A DNA stretch of 64,000 nt, taken from Cydia pomonella. Lineage: Eukaryota > Arthropoda > Insecta > Lepidoptera > Tortricidae. A program made the position numbers and the translations under genes. How positions within the stretch are numbered: the first letter of the stretch is position 1; the number at the start of each line of letters is the position of its first letter. The stretch is from contig NC_084710.1 in NCBI RefSeq assembly GCF_033807575.1, positions 22,114,357-22,178,356 on the forward strand, in the 5' to 3' direction. Under the pieces are notes generated by a model. It made no database searches. It was not told the origin of the DNA and saw only the letters and a list, made by a program, of their open reading frames with translations. Positions 9,690 through 19,987 of the stretch are shown one piece after another.

Positions 9690-9950
9690 GAGATAAGTTC
9701 ATAATATTAAAGGCTCTAGGCTCAAATGGGACTGGGCCGGTCACGTCTACCGCATGCACCCGGAGAGGTGGGCTAGCATAGCCACCAAGTAGCGGTACAG
9801 GGACGTGGACGGGGCAGGCCCAGGCGCAGATGGCGGGATGACCTGGACAGCTTCTTAAACAACTGGCCGGAGGAAACACCAAATCGGGAGTCGTGGAAAT
9901 CAAAGGGAGAGGCCTTTACCCAGCAGTGGGGCACTCAAACAGGCTAGGAA
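9690..9950 (+). pseudogene. Decayed LINE C-terminal fragment, type 3
   Basis: A conceptual frame gives LKWDWAGHVYRMHPERWA (about 9720-9775), then a diverged Arg-rich segment and a 'PSSGAL' end (from 'acccagcagtggggcactcaa'). This is the C-terminal pattern of RTE/R1-like LINE proteins of the LKWRWAGHxARM type. Stops (for example TAG at 9789-9791) and frameshifts break it. Confidence 0.6.
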
Positions 9951-10097
9951 AAAGTATTAAACAAGGATTCTGATTGAGGAATCCACAATGTGGACGAAAC
10001 GAATGAAACGATATGCCTCAAAGGAATAACTACGCCTTTGTGCTTGTTCAATGTACAGTCAGCTGCAGGGAGAGGTGACCCCCTGCATAGACTTATT

Positions 10098-10248
10098 GTA
10101 CAGTCAACCAATTTGAATCCTAGGCCACTATAGAACCTTGTCGCTTTAACTACTCTATACATGACATGCATCACTCAATAAGCACTGTCGTAGAAGTCAC
10201 TATGACATGGTTCTATAATGGCCTAGGAATCAAATTGGTTGACCGTAC
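10098..10248. mobile_element. MITE family 2 (foldback)
   Basis: GTACAGTCAACCAATTTGAA at the left is mirrored by CAAATTGGTTGACCGTAC at the right (10231-10248), and the inner arms 'cctaggccactatagaacc' and 'ggttctataatggcctagg' also pair. It overlaps the first Met of the LINE frame that follows, so that Met is not a LINE start. Confidence 0.65.
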
Positions 10249-10261
10249 ATATCTATCTATC

Positions 10262-11115
10262 TATAATAGAATCAATAAGTTCAACTGTATTTTTGGGTAT
10301 TAACATTGACTCAGCCCTTAACTGGAAAGATCACATAAATAAAATAAGTGGCAAATTAAGTAGCTTCATTTATGCACTATATCATCTAAAAAAGTGTACT
10401 GACATAAAAATAGCCACAAATGCATACTACGCCTATGCTCACTCTTGGTTACAATACGGAATTATACTGTGGGGAAATAGTCCAAGTGTGAACAATCTTT
10501 TTATATTACAAAAACACTGTATTAGAATCCTTGTAAATATTCATCCACTGGAAAGCTGCAAACCATACTTCGTAAAACTAAGAATCCTGACCCTAATCTC
10601 CATGTATATACTGGAAGTGTGTCTATTCGTAAAGAATAATGGAAATCTCTTTCCTCAATACTCGCGAGCGGCCCACCTACGACCTAAAACTAGACTAGCC
10701 ACACCAAACTCTACGCTACAGATGATCCACAAAGGCCCTTTTGGCATGGCCATAAAAATATATAATAAAATCCCAAATGAAATTAAAGAAATAAATAAAT
10801 TTAGTAACTTTAAAAATTCATTAAAAACTTATCTAGTAAAAAAAACGTACTACACATTAAATGATTTTTTTAACGATAATATGGACGAATAACGTCACCG
10901 GCACAAATAAGACATACAAATATATATAATATATCATACACCAGCCCTTTCTAATTGGCTTATGCCCATGATGCATGTTATTTCATAAGTTAGTTTTAAG
11001 AATATTGCTATACCCTTACAGGGTTCATGTGGAACTGTATTAAATAATTTTAAAGAACTGTACACTAACATGAGTGCAATAAACAATTCTGATTCTGATT
11101 CTGATTCTGATATCT
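10262..11115 (+). pseudogene. C-terminal third of a CR1/Zenon-like LINE reverse transcriptase with 3' UTR
   Basis: An open frame to 10892 encodes VFLGINIDSALNWKDHI (thumb/connection start of CR1-like RTs), then AYYAYAHSWLQYGIILWG, AIKIYNKIPNEIKE and the terminal FKNSLKTYLVKKTYYTLNDF. The catalytic palm is absent. The 3' UTR runs to about 11082 and finishes in a (GATTCT)n tail at 11085-11110. The frame has no stops over about 205 residues, so this is the youngest LINE copy in the window, yet it is 5'-truncated. Confidence 0.75.
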
Positions 11116-11814
11116 TTACTATGAAGCCACCTATTTGTTGTGTGGGATAGTGTTGATTACTTACTTAAACATCATACAATACCTATATTGATGTGCCGAA
11201 GAAAACTTTTTATATTGGTAAAAAAATCACCACCAAACGTTTTGGCAACTTCACATTATTGCATTTGGCACGAAAATATTCATTTACAAAAATTACTTTA
11301 ACCTAAGCCGCAGAAGTCATTTCAAATATTAAATACATTCTAAAATATCATTAAATCAATTGCATTAGTGGTATAAAAATGTTAATAGGTACCAAAAAAC
11401 TGATATTATCATATGATTGACTGAATAAGACCATATTAAAGGAAACTGGAACCTGCCAAAGACAAAAACAAGTCCGACCAAAACGAGACCAAAGCCGATA
11501 ACCTACACCTTGGCAAACCATGACCAAATATAATTTGACTTAAAAGGCCTATGACCAATATGATAGATATACTGTGTAACGATATTGTTTTTATAACAAA
11601 AATACATTGAATGAGGACACTGCAGAAAAGATCATAGAATTGGATATAAATTTTTATTTATAGAATTTTTGTATAATAATAATTTGGCTTGATATACAAA
11701 TGTTGCAAATTAGAATAAATTACTCATTGCTTAAGTGTAATAAGCGATAATCAAGTGCATTTCCAGAACATTCTCCTCCTCCAAACCTTCCTTATAATAT
11801 AACCTTCACTAACA
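11116..11814. other. no gene seen
   Basis: Intronic AT-rich stretch; no exon or known repeat identified. Confidence 0.4.
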
Positions 11815-11923
11815 TAACGCACTTACAACGCCTCTGGTGTTGCGGGTGTCCATGGGTGGCGGTAGTCGCTTACCATCAGGTGATCCATCTGCTCGTTTGC
11901 CTCCTGTATCATAAAAAAAAACA
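11815..11923 (+). mobile_element. SINE family B, copy 1
   Basis: 'gcgggtgtccatgggtggcggtagtcgcttaccatcaggtgatccatctgctcgtttgcc' followed by an A run. This is a very common lepidopteran short retroposon. Other copies: 12975-13065, 14985-15150 (inverted) and 62700-62850. Confidence 0.65.
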
Positions 11924-11945
11924 TAAATAGTACTTAATGAATACA

Positions 11946-12208
11946 GACAGCCCGATTCGAAGGATGAGATACAATAACGATAAGTTCTCGTTTAGATAAG
12001 TTCTCATTTAGATATCGTTTGTATGTCCTATAATTGACAGAAGCAGCTGGATTCGGGCAACCAATGTCATTTTGACGTTAGTAATATCGTAGATAGATCT
12101 TATTGGGATCACAGCGGAATCGAAATAAACGTAATTTTGACATGTCGTTTAGTTATCGATTTTTTAAAGATCTTAAAAGTGTCTTAATCATTCTTCGAAT
12201 CGGGCCGT
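11946..12208 (+). mobile_element. MITE family 3, copy 1
   Basis: Ends AGCCCGATTCGAAGGATGA and TCATTCTTCGAATCGGGCCG form terminal inverted repeats. The interior shares 'gatatcgtttgtatg', 'ttgacgttag', 'tagatagatcttattgggatcacagcggaatcg' and 'tcgtttagttatcgattttttaaagat' with copies at 16941-17217 and 27302-27562. This copy has an internal duplication of 'agataagttctc' (about 11977-12010). Non-coding. Confidence 0.75.
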
Positions 12209-12974
12209 CATCGTCAGTGCGACTAACATTACAGGTTGCTCCAAGATACGACAAAGAATTATTGTTTAATTAGTTATATTACACTGGAGTTCAATTTATT
12301 TGTAAGTAACTGTCCAGCTATGAACTCATTAATTTAAATAATCACTACACGAACACAGTTCAATTTGTCGACAACTTATTAAATCAACATTATCCTCTAA
12401 TTCCGTACTAAAGTTCCAAACTCATTAATTTCAATCGATCATACGAAATTAATTCCAATATGGCCGCCATATTAAACAATGATCCTTCAATTACTTACAT
12501 AAAGTCGTATGTTAATAAGAAAAAGTACTGTACTTACGACATTATTGAATTGAAGAGGATATTCATATTCAACCCGCATCCAGTAGTTAAGGCAACTACT
12601 CACTTCCGCGTAGACGGTGCCAATTGTGTGCACCGTGCTTTATTTTTGTTAACTATCTAAGCGAGATTAGACTTTATAACTAAAGAGTTAACGTTGATTA
12701 TTTATTGGGAAGCTCCTTTGGTAATTATTTCGTCCTTTAAATTGAGGTATTTCGCGGTGCAACGCCTGAATGCGTTTTAAATGGACCAGATACATTAATG
12801 TTTTTTGGATTTGGATCGGAACTACTATACACGCAGGTCACCCTTTGTTTTCATAGTTAGCTACTTGCTTCTGGTAGCTATGGTTACCAACCATACTTAT
12901 TATCTAATAGGCAATAGAGTTCAATGAAAATTAATCAATCTGAATCTCTTCAAGGCTAGAGTAAATAGGTACCT
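12209..12974. other. no gene seen
   Basis: Intronic sequence. A 66-codon frame at 12460-12660 has no recognisable feature and I do not call it. Confidence 0.4.
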
Positions 12975-13066
12975 CGTAGGTAGGTGCTCCACCGTAGACC
13001 GTATCATCACTTACCATCAGGTGTGATCGCGGTCAAACGCCTGCCTATCTTCCATAAAAAAAGAAA
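12975..13066 (+). mobile_element. SINE family B, copy 2 (degenerate)
   Basis: 'gtgctccaccgtagaccgta' then 'cacttaccatcaggtgtgatcgcggtcaaacgcctgcctat..ataaaaaaag' follows the family B pattern with substitutions. Confidence 0.5.
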
Positions 13067-13465
13067 AACATTATTAAACCGCGATTACCGCGAAAATGAT
13101 ACCTAATATTAATATCCTTTTACATTTTTACTTTTATAAGGTCGATATTATACTACAATATAATTCTAAATTTAAATTTACTAGCAAATAAATAGGTATA
13201 TAATATTACTTTTTTAGTTTACTTAATTGACCCAGGTGAATAGAGTCAACTAAGGAAGGAAGGTTTTTACGAAAAAAACCGACGTCGGGTAAAATATGTA
13301 CAAACGTTTTGCATTCGTAAATAGTTGAATTCGTAATCGACTAGTGGAATGAGCCAATAGTGAGTAATTTAAAGCTTGTGTGCGCAGACGCAGACGATCG
13401 CGATGCTTTAGTAAAACTGTTATATAATGTTGAATACTTGCACACTGGCGTCTGCAATCGCCTTA
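13067..13465. other. no gene seen
   Basis: AT-rich intronic sequence with no recognised feature. Confidence 0.35.
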
Positions 13466-13735
13466 TGTTTAATCCCCGACGCCTTATGTTATATGTCTGA
13501 TACCAATGTCTGTCTGTCTGTGGTATCGTAGTTCTGCAACGGATGGACCGATTTCGATACAGTTTTTTTAAGTGAAAGCGAGTTTCATTCCGGTGGTTCT
13601 TAGATATGTTTGATTAAATTCGATCCAGAAACTTGGAGAGTATCAGCTCTTTTCCAAAATAATATAAGGCATTTATGCCATAAAATAATATTTTTGAATG
13701 TAGCATAGGTCGTAGGGGGTTAATTTTTTTTAAAT
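13466..13735 (+). repeat. Interspersed repeat beginning TTAATCCCCGACGC, copy 1
   Basis: Begins 'tttaatccccgacgc' and contains 'gtctgtctgtctgtggtatcgtagttctgcaacggatggaccgatttcgat'. The mirror form occurs at 54990-55100, ending 'gcgtcgggggttaa'. This is a familiar lepidopteran dispersed repeat; the class was not determined. Confidence 0.5.
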
Positions 13736-13764
13736 ATTTAGTTCAATTTCCTCTAACTTCCTTG

Positions 13765-13892
13765 TCATCATCATCATCATTGTGGGCCCACTGTTGAGCA
13801 TAAGGCTCTCTTCGTGGACGCCACTTATCTCGATCCTGGACTAATCTCATCCAGAAGCGCCCTGATTTTACGAATGTCTACCCAGCGAACCA
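13765..13892 (-). repeat. LINE-tail-like repeat with (TCA)n
   Basis: A (CAT)n run at 13767-13781 followed by 'tgtgggcccactgttgagcataaggctctc' fits the inverted 3' end of LINEs that finish in a (GAT)n run, as at 41140-41200. Non-coding. Confidence 0.4.
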
Positions 13893-13894
13893 AT

Positions 13895-14400
13895 GAGCGC
13901 CAGACGCTTCTTTTATCCGAAAACGGCCACCAGCCTACAGCTTTCGCCTAGAATACTGTTCTCATCTGAGGGCAATTGCACGACGGTACCAGCTTCTCCC
14001 TCTGGACAGCATCCAACGAAGAGCGACTCGAATTGGTGCCTGCCAGCATATCTCATTATCGGCTTGACTCCTAGGCGCTGCGCAGAGATGTAGCCACGCT
14101 TTGCATTTTCTATCGCATATGTGTTCCAAGGAATTGTTCGGATTAATCCCTGCGTTTTCTTTCCACCATGACTATACGCGACAACATTTCCACCACCTAG
14201 ATGGTCAGCAGTCCTCAACTGTGCGTTTCTCCAAAAACGTCCTGCTTCGCACATCTAATTTCTATTCGATTCGTCTGCCCGTTTACCCCCTATCCTATAT
14301 CATACAAAAATTTAGTGGCAAATTATTATAAAACTTACCAACCTTTTACAAGCCTCTGTTAAATGTCCTTTTCTACACTATGTCAAAATAAAATTTATGT
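13895..14400 (+). pseudogene. Decayed LINE reverse-transcriptase C-terminus, type 4
   Basis: Across shifting frames the plus strand gives 'RRYQLLPLDSIQRRATRIG', then after a stop 'SHMCSKELFGLIPAFSFHH', 'HFHHLDG', 'STVRFSKNVLLRTSNFY' and 'LPVYPLSYIIQKFSG'. This order is the known C-terminal signature of a widespread lepidopteran LINE protein. At least one stop (TAG/TGA region near 14060-14090) and frame changes are present. 'aataaaatttatgtg' near 14388 may be its tail. Confidence 0.7.
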
Positions 14401-14984
14401 GTTTGTTATATAGATATTGTTAGACTTAACAACCATTTATGAATAACGCCATGAGATTATACTGTTCACTTGTTAGCCAATGATTAGATCAGCTGTTGAA
14501 AATATATACCTACCCATAATTTTATTAATAACCAAGGATAATTCGTAAATTGCCTAAAGGATCGCGGAACAGAAACGTTATTTAATATCGTTATTTAACG
14601 TTACGCGATGCGCAAGCGTTGTAATGCGTAATAATTTGGAATGCGGCGAGATTTAATACGGCTAGTTGAGGAAAAGCTTCTTATTCAGACCTTATATTAC
14701 TAGCATTAATCTTATATAGCATCTAGCGGTATACTAATATCTGCCCGCGACTTTGTCCGCGTGGTAGTCGATAAGGGTCCCCAGCTAGCTTGGTTCTCCA
14801 TACAAACGTAGTTCTGCTCTCAATTTAAAACGACTAGCTAGATTGCTCTGAAACTTTGTACTTACAATAGGATAAGGTATATCTAGTCCTGTAATTGGTT
14901 TATGTGGCTTCAGATACCATAGTTAAAAAAGTATAGCTAATTTAAGTTTTTCATATAAAACTTGTTTCTGCTCTATTTTGTTTG
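14401..14984. other. no gene; part is a common interspersed repeat
   Basis: At 14735-14960, 'ctgcccgcgactttgtccgcgtgg' and following sequence looks like a widespread insect repeat. The remainder is unrecognised AT-rich sequence. Confidence 0.35.
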
Positions 14985-15150
14985 TTTTTTTTTTTATACT
15001 TCGTCGGTGGCAAACAAGCATTCGGCCTGCCTGATGGTAAGCAGTCTCCGTAGCCTATGTACACCTGCAACTCCAGAGGAGTTACATGCGCGTTGCCGAC
15101 CCTAACCCCACCCCTCTCGTTGAGCTCTGGCAACCTTACTCACCGGCAGA
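14985..15150 (-). mobile_element. SINE family B, copy 3 (inverted)
   Basis: A T run (14987-14997), then 'cggtggcaaacaagcattcggcctgcctgatggtaagcagtctccgtagcc', then 'aactccagaggagttacatgcgcgttgccgaccctaa' to 'cgttgagctctggcaacc'. It is mirrored closely at 62703-62850. Two frames read through it but neither is a gene. Confidence 0.7.
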
Positions 15151-15594
15151 AACACAACACCATGAGTAGGGTCAAGTGTTATTTGGCTGCGGTTTTCTGT
15201 AAGGTGGAGGTACTTCCCCAGTTGGGCTCTGCTCTAGATCTGGAATGACATCTGCTGTGCTGTGCCCTACCACACAAGGCGAGATGACATTCACATTGCC
15301 CATACCTCTCTTTTGGACGTAGTTTAAGGACATACCCGGGTCCAAACTAGAGCTATATAAACTAATTGCAGGGCTAGATACACCTCATGTTATTACATGG
15401 CCAAAGTTTCATTACAATCCAACACGTAGTTTTAAAATGGAAACGAAACTACGTTTGTTTGGGAAGGTGATATTCGGCCGAGCTTGCCGGGGACGGGGAC
15501 GATTAACATTTTTCACTAAACCCTTTTTAGGTTTTTTAGATTTTATTTGATAATCGTCATGTAGCAGATTTACGACGGTTCAGTGGTACAGTGG
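15151..15594. other. no gene seen
   Basis: Intronic sequence without recognisable exons. Confidence 0.35.
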
Positions 15595-15845
15595 TACTTA
15601 TATCATATCATATCATATCATTTATTCCATTGAATCATGTTCATTTGTACATTTTGGTCTTAAATATAGTCAAGTAGGTACATGATACCCTGCTAGGGTG
15701 TACAATTTAGGACTTAAAATTATAATTTACATTAATACTTATCTAGAAATAATTAAATGTCAAAACAAGTATATAAGTATTAAAATATAAATAATTCATG
15801 CAGAATTTATTGATATATGTGAACTGAAAGTTTTTAGAATACAGA
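15595..15845 (-). mobile_element. LINE-type 3' end with (ATATG/CATAT)n tail
   Basis: A (TATCA)n run at 15601-15622 followed by 'tttattccattgaatcatgttcatttgtac' suggests the inverted tail and 3' UTR of a retroposon. No frame remains. Confidence 0.4.
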
Positions 15846-16019
15846 AAAAAGAGTACTTACCTACTTAATTAGGCCGTCACTTCTGACCTGATTACTTTTG
15901 CAATCATATTTTTTTGTCTCTATTTTTAAGCTATCGAATATGTACCTAATATTTGTCACCCGGGCTACAAAAACAAATCGATTGACACCTCATTCATCAA
16001 AATAGGTAGGTAAACCACT

Positions 16020-16230
16020 GAGGTTTGAGTTTTAGGGTTCCGTAAATAGGTATAAACGCCTGTATGTACGCATGCCAGTTATTTTTAGGGTTTCGTACCT
16101 GGAGGGCATCGGAACGCTGTTACTAAGCTTGTACTGTCCGTCTGTCTTTCAGGCTGCTTTATCTCAAAAACCGTTATACTCTAAATGGAGCTACTTTTAC
16201 TATGGACCAACCCCAAAATCGCTATTTTTT
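16020..16230 (+). repeat. 'agggttccgta' family interspersed repeat, fragment
   Basis: 'tttagggttccgtaaataggtata', 'gtccgtctgtctttcaggctgctttatctcaaaaaccgttatactctaaatgg'. Related wording occurs at 34261-34924 and 52030-52290. Non-coding repeat of the class that carries (GTCC/TCTG) runs. Confidence 0.4.
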
Positions 16231-16261
16231 TTGGCTTTTCCATAGCAAACAACAACACTTA

Positions 16262-16575
16262 ATAATAATATAATAATTCAGCCTATATACGTCCCACTGC
16301 TGGGCACAGGCCTCCTCTCATGCGCGAGAGGGCTCGGGCTATAGTCCCCACGCTAGCCCAATGCGGATTGGGGACTTCACATACACCTTTGAATTTCTTC
16401 GCAGATGTATGCAGGTTTCCTCACGATGTTTTCCTTCACCGAAAAGCTGGTGGTAAATATCAAATGATATTTCGTACATAAGTTCCGAAAAACTCATTGG
16501 TACGAGCCAGGATTTGAACCCGCGACCTACTGATTGAAAGTCGAACGTCATATCCACTTGATCAACAACACTTGA
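16262..16575 (+). mobile_element. SINE-like repeat with tRNA-type box B, family C
   Basis: Begins 'ctatatacgtcccactgctgggcacaggcctcctctcatgcgcg' and includes 'tttcctcacgatgttttccttcaccg'. It ends with the tRNA-like 'ggatttgaacccgcgacctactgattgaaagtcg' near 16510-16545. This is a very common lepidopteran repeat. A 72-codon frame on the minus strand is incidental. Confidence 0.6.
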
Positions 16576-16904
16576 TCAGCTAAAATTTATGAAAAAGACA
16601 TTATTTTTTTCGTGATTTCGTGGTTGGTTCCATAATAAAGGAGCTACCCTGTAGCGTGTAGAATTGAGTCCTATATTTAAATCCCCATGATGGGAGACAG
16701 TATGAACAGTATAGATAGGGTCCAAAAATAAGATTCCAATTTTTTTTTAACTTAGATAAAAATTAAATAAAGTAAAACGCATTATCTTTAAAATATTCTC
16801 CTTTCGCTTTTACCTATGCACTAACGCAAACATTTGTTAAACTTATCACCAATTATGCCGCAGTAAAAAAAATTGTCAACGTATTTTTGAACGGTATAGG
16901 TAAG

Positions 16905-17530
16905 GGTGGGGTAAAACTATCACCGAGGCAAGACTAACAGATACAGACCAATTCGAAGAATGATTAAGACACGTTTAAGATCTTGGAAAGAGCTTTAAAA
17001 GATCGATAGCTAAACGACATGTCAAAATTGATGTTTATTTCGATTCCGCTGTGATCCCATTAAGATCTATCTACGACATTTCTAACGTCAAAGTGACATT
17101 GATTGCCCGAATCGAGCTGCTTCTGTCAATTATACGACATACAAACGATATCTAAATGAGAACTTATCTAAGTCAGAACGTATCGTTATCGTATCTCATT
17201 CTTCAAATCGGGCCGTTAGTTAGTTCTTCTGGGCATTTTCCGTTTTCCGCAAATCGACAAAAACTGTACCTATTTTGCAAAACTAGGTGGGGCTACTGCA
17301 GCCACCCCAGCTTGTAGTGAAAGATTAACACGTGTAGGGAATTCTCATACCTTTATTATTATTATTTTATTATTATTCAGAAACAAACAGTCTTGTATTG
17401 TTATATTAAATACAATAGTAGTTACTTATGTATGTTGTGTGTTATGTATGTTGTTGTTATGTTGTGTCTGTTATACTTTTATTCTTGCCCCGAGCAAAAT
17501 AAACTATGTTCGTCTTACCCCACCTTTATA
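16905..17530. repeat. Possible element bounded by GGGTGGGGTAA / TTACCCCACCT
   Basis: 'aagggtggggtaaaac' (16912) and 'cttaccccaccttta' (17515) are inverted. MITE family 3 copy 2 lies inside near the left end. The match is short, so the boundary pairing may be chance. Confidence 0.25.
16941..17217 (-). mobile_element. MITE family 3, copy 2 (inverted)
   Basis: Starts 'acagaccaattcgaagaatgattaagacac' and ends 'tctcattcttcaaatcgggccgt'. The interior is the reverse complement of the copies at 11946 and 27302. Confidence 0.75.
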
Positions 17531-18598
17531 AGTGTTCCATGTATCAAAATACGCAATGGTTATAGCGCCATTGTACAAACCGATTCGGTCCACAAACGTG
17601 ACTCCCTCACTCTCCTAATTACTTGTTACTAAACTACTAAACACCCATAGGCTACTCGCGGCAAGTACTGACGTCGAGTACATGTTACTTTTACAATCTC
17701 CTATCTCACCTGACAATATAATTTAAATATCGACCTAATGTTACTCAGATAAGGTTTAGATTTGAATACAATGTGGTATGTAGATGTGAGGGTATTGTAG
17801 GGAAGTAATATAGGTCGATTTTGTTGCGAAAATGGCGTAGTTGTAGATAAAATGTGCTTTTATCGTGTTTGTGCAATGTCACATTTGCATTGAGATATGG
17901 GAATTGAAACAGATGTTTCTGGTTGTACAGACGTCAGTAGATAATAATATTAAATTTGTTAATGTTATTAACGCAATAATATTAATTATTCATGTTAGTT
18001 TTACATATATGGTATCATTTATAGTCTTTAATAGAATTTACGTAGGCGTTGATAACACTTTATATGTGTATGAACCATTTGGGCCATTTTTTTTGTTGTT
18101 GTTTTTTCGTCTGTTTTTGATAAAATTTAATTAGGTACTGTAATGTCACCGTACCCTTGCTGCTTGAAAAATACCATAATCACGCTTCAAGCAATGATAG
18201 TATTTTTCATTTATGAATAAACATAAAGCTATAAGTAGCCGACTATCTTTTACTTTTTCTCTTTTAATTATATAACCAGTTCTAAATTTAAATACCATTG
18301 ACTCCCGCCATTTTACCTTAATCAGTCCGTTAATTTGTTACAACCAGCACTTTGTAACATTCAACCCCTCTTCGTAATGTCGGACGTGAGAATGCATACA
18401 CATTTCATTTTGTATCAGATTATCGAGCAAGCTTTAAACTATACCTTTAACCTTTATTACCTCACAACTGATCTTTGCTAATCCCTTCAGCAAAGACTAG
18501 GTAATAGTAACGACTGCTAATTACTACACAAAATCGCATGCTTGGTCTTTAATGTAAGTAAAGAAATGGGGCCACCAGCATGCGCGATCTTCTTTTTC
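17531..18598. other. no gene seen
   Basis: AT-rich intronic sequence up to the BEL target duplication. Two frames of 79-89 codons here show no domain, splice context or codon evidence. Confidence 0.4.
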
Positions 18599-18603
18599 AA
18601 TAC
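18599..18603. repeat. Target-site duplication AATAC (left)
   Basis: AATAC directly precedes the left LTR and is repeated at 25427-25431 directly after the right LTR. A 5-bp duplication fits BEL/Pao integrases. Confidence 0.9.
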
Positions 18604-18869
18604 TGTTGACGAAGGTTCGTAAATGATGAAGACGACACCAAATTGTACTTTAAAACCGTATATTGGTCTGAGCGATTAAATTACATAAAAAATAGGTACG
18701 TGTATCGCGAGCACTGATTAGCGGTGTGCGCGCGCGCTCTGGCCGAGAGCGCTGGAGGAATGAAATGCCGGCGCGCGATGAGGCGACGGGCCGGCGGGGG
18801 CGGCCCGCGGGGAGCGAGCGCGGGAGGCGGGGACCCGATCAGCGAGTCCGCGAGTGGGGCGCGTTAACA
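18604..18869 (-). repeat. BEL/Pao 3' LTR (266 bp)
   Basis: Identical by eye to 25161-25426. The half toward 18869 is extremely GC-rich (for example 'gggccggcgggggcggcccgcgggg') against an AT-rich background, the other half AT-rich. A short frame in it is an artefact of that composition. Confidence 0.95.
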
Positions 18870-18886
18870 AGCTGGCCCCCTTGGAC
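18870..18886 (-). other. Probable polypurine tract next to the 3' LTR
   Basis: On the minus strand the sequence directly before the 3' LTR reads CCAAGGGGGCCAGCT. The AAGGGGG core would serve as plus-strand primer; the tract is short and not pure. Confidence 0.45.
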
Positions 18887-19987
18887 CATCCTGGTCCAAT
18901 GTCAGTGGGAGCGGGCAGAGCCTGTTGTAGGCCCTTCTCAGCGTCCCTGTGGTGGTGGCATAGAAATAGGATAGTATAGAACGACTGTCAAACTTGGAAA
19001 GTGTGACCAAAAATGAAACGCAAGTGTGTGCGTAAATTGTCTATGTGCGAACAAAAATAGTGATGTCATGTTACAACATATTAATAATCTATCGATGTTT
19101 AACTGCTTTATCGACTACTTTTTCAAATGTGTTTGAAAAAGTTGAAAATGATAAAGTTCAAGTTGTTTGAAAATGTGTTCGCAAAGAGTTGACTTACCAA
19201 AGAAAATTTGAATTTCGCGCCTTTTCCTGCTGACAACTTGGGTTGGATGTGTATACGCTGTATACAAGTATACGCTGTCTTGTGTTTCCTTGTGTTGGCG
19301 GCAAAGCCGTGGAAAAGTGGTTAAAATGTAAGTACTGTGTTGGAAAGTGAAGTTTAAATTTATCGCTAAACATGTACACGTTCAAAAAAGGTATTATAAC
19401 AATCGTTATTATTTTAAGTCGGTTATAAAGGTAATATCTTAATGATGTCTTGTGAACAACTAATTCCATACCTACTAATATTCCGACAAGTTATCGATAC
19501 AGTCATATGAACATTTTGTCAAGCCCTAGCGTAAAGTAACAGTTTAGGTTTTTACACAAAATATTCTAAATTATTGACTAATATGATGAAATATTAACAC
19601 ATAATTGAAGAAAAACTTATAATGAACTGTTATAATTGGTTTTTTACACTTTTTATGCTGTTCATTTGATAAAATATCGTTACGAAAATTTCGCTAGGAA
19701 TATCATAATTACCTGTGAAATGAGTATTTTCCTGGGTTTTTTGGCCCTGAAATACTGCAACCCGGCACACAACATGACACCATCGTCACTAAATTACTTA
19801 ATGTATAATTTTCTTTTTGATTCGCTTATATTTTTCACGTTAAAAAATACGGCAATATGATTTTGGCCGCCTCGGCCGCCTTCGAACTCAAAATTGGTTA
19901 CGTTTTCTCATATGTAGTCTGCCTCTTTTGCACTTATGGCTTGTTCATATACGTCATGGCTTCCCTTTCGCACACTTCATCTGTCTG

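Noticed and set aside
13913..14254. 113-codon minus-strand frame
   Set aside because: It is antisense to a recognisable decayed LINE C-terminus on the plus strand.
18726..18974. 82-codon Arg-rich frame
   Set aside because: It lies in the GC-rich half of the BEL LTR and runs across the LTR edge; composition artefact.
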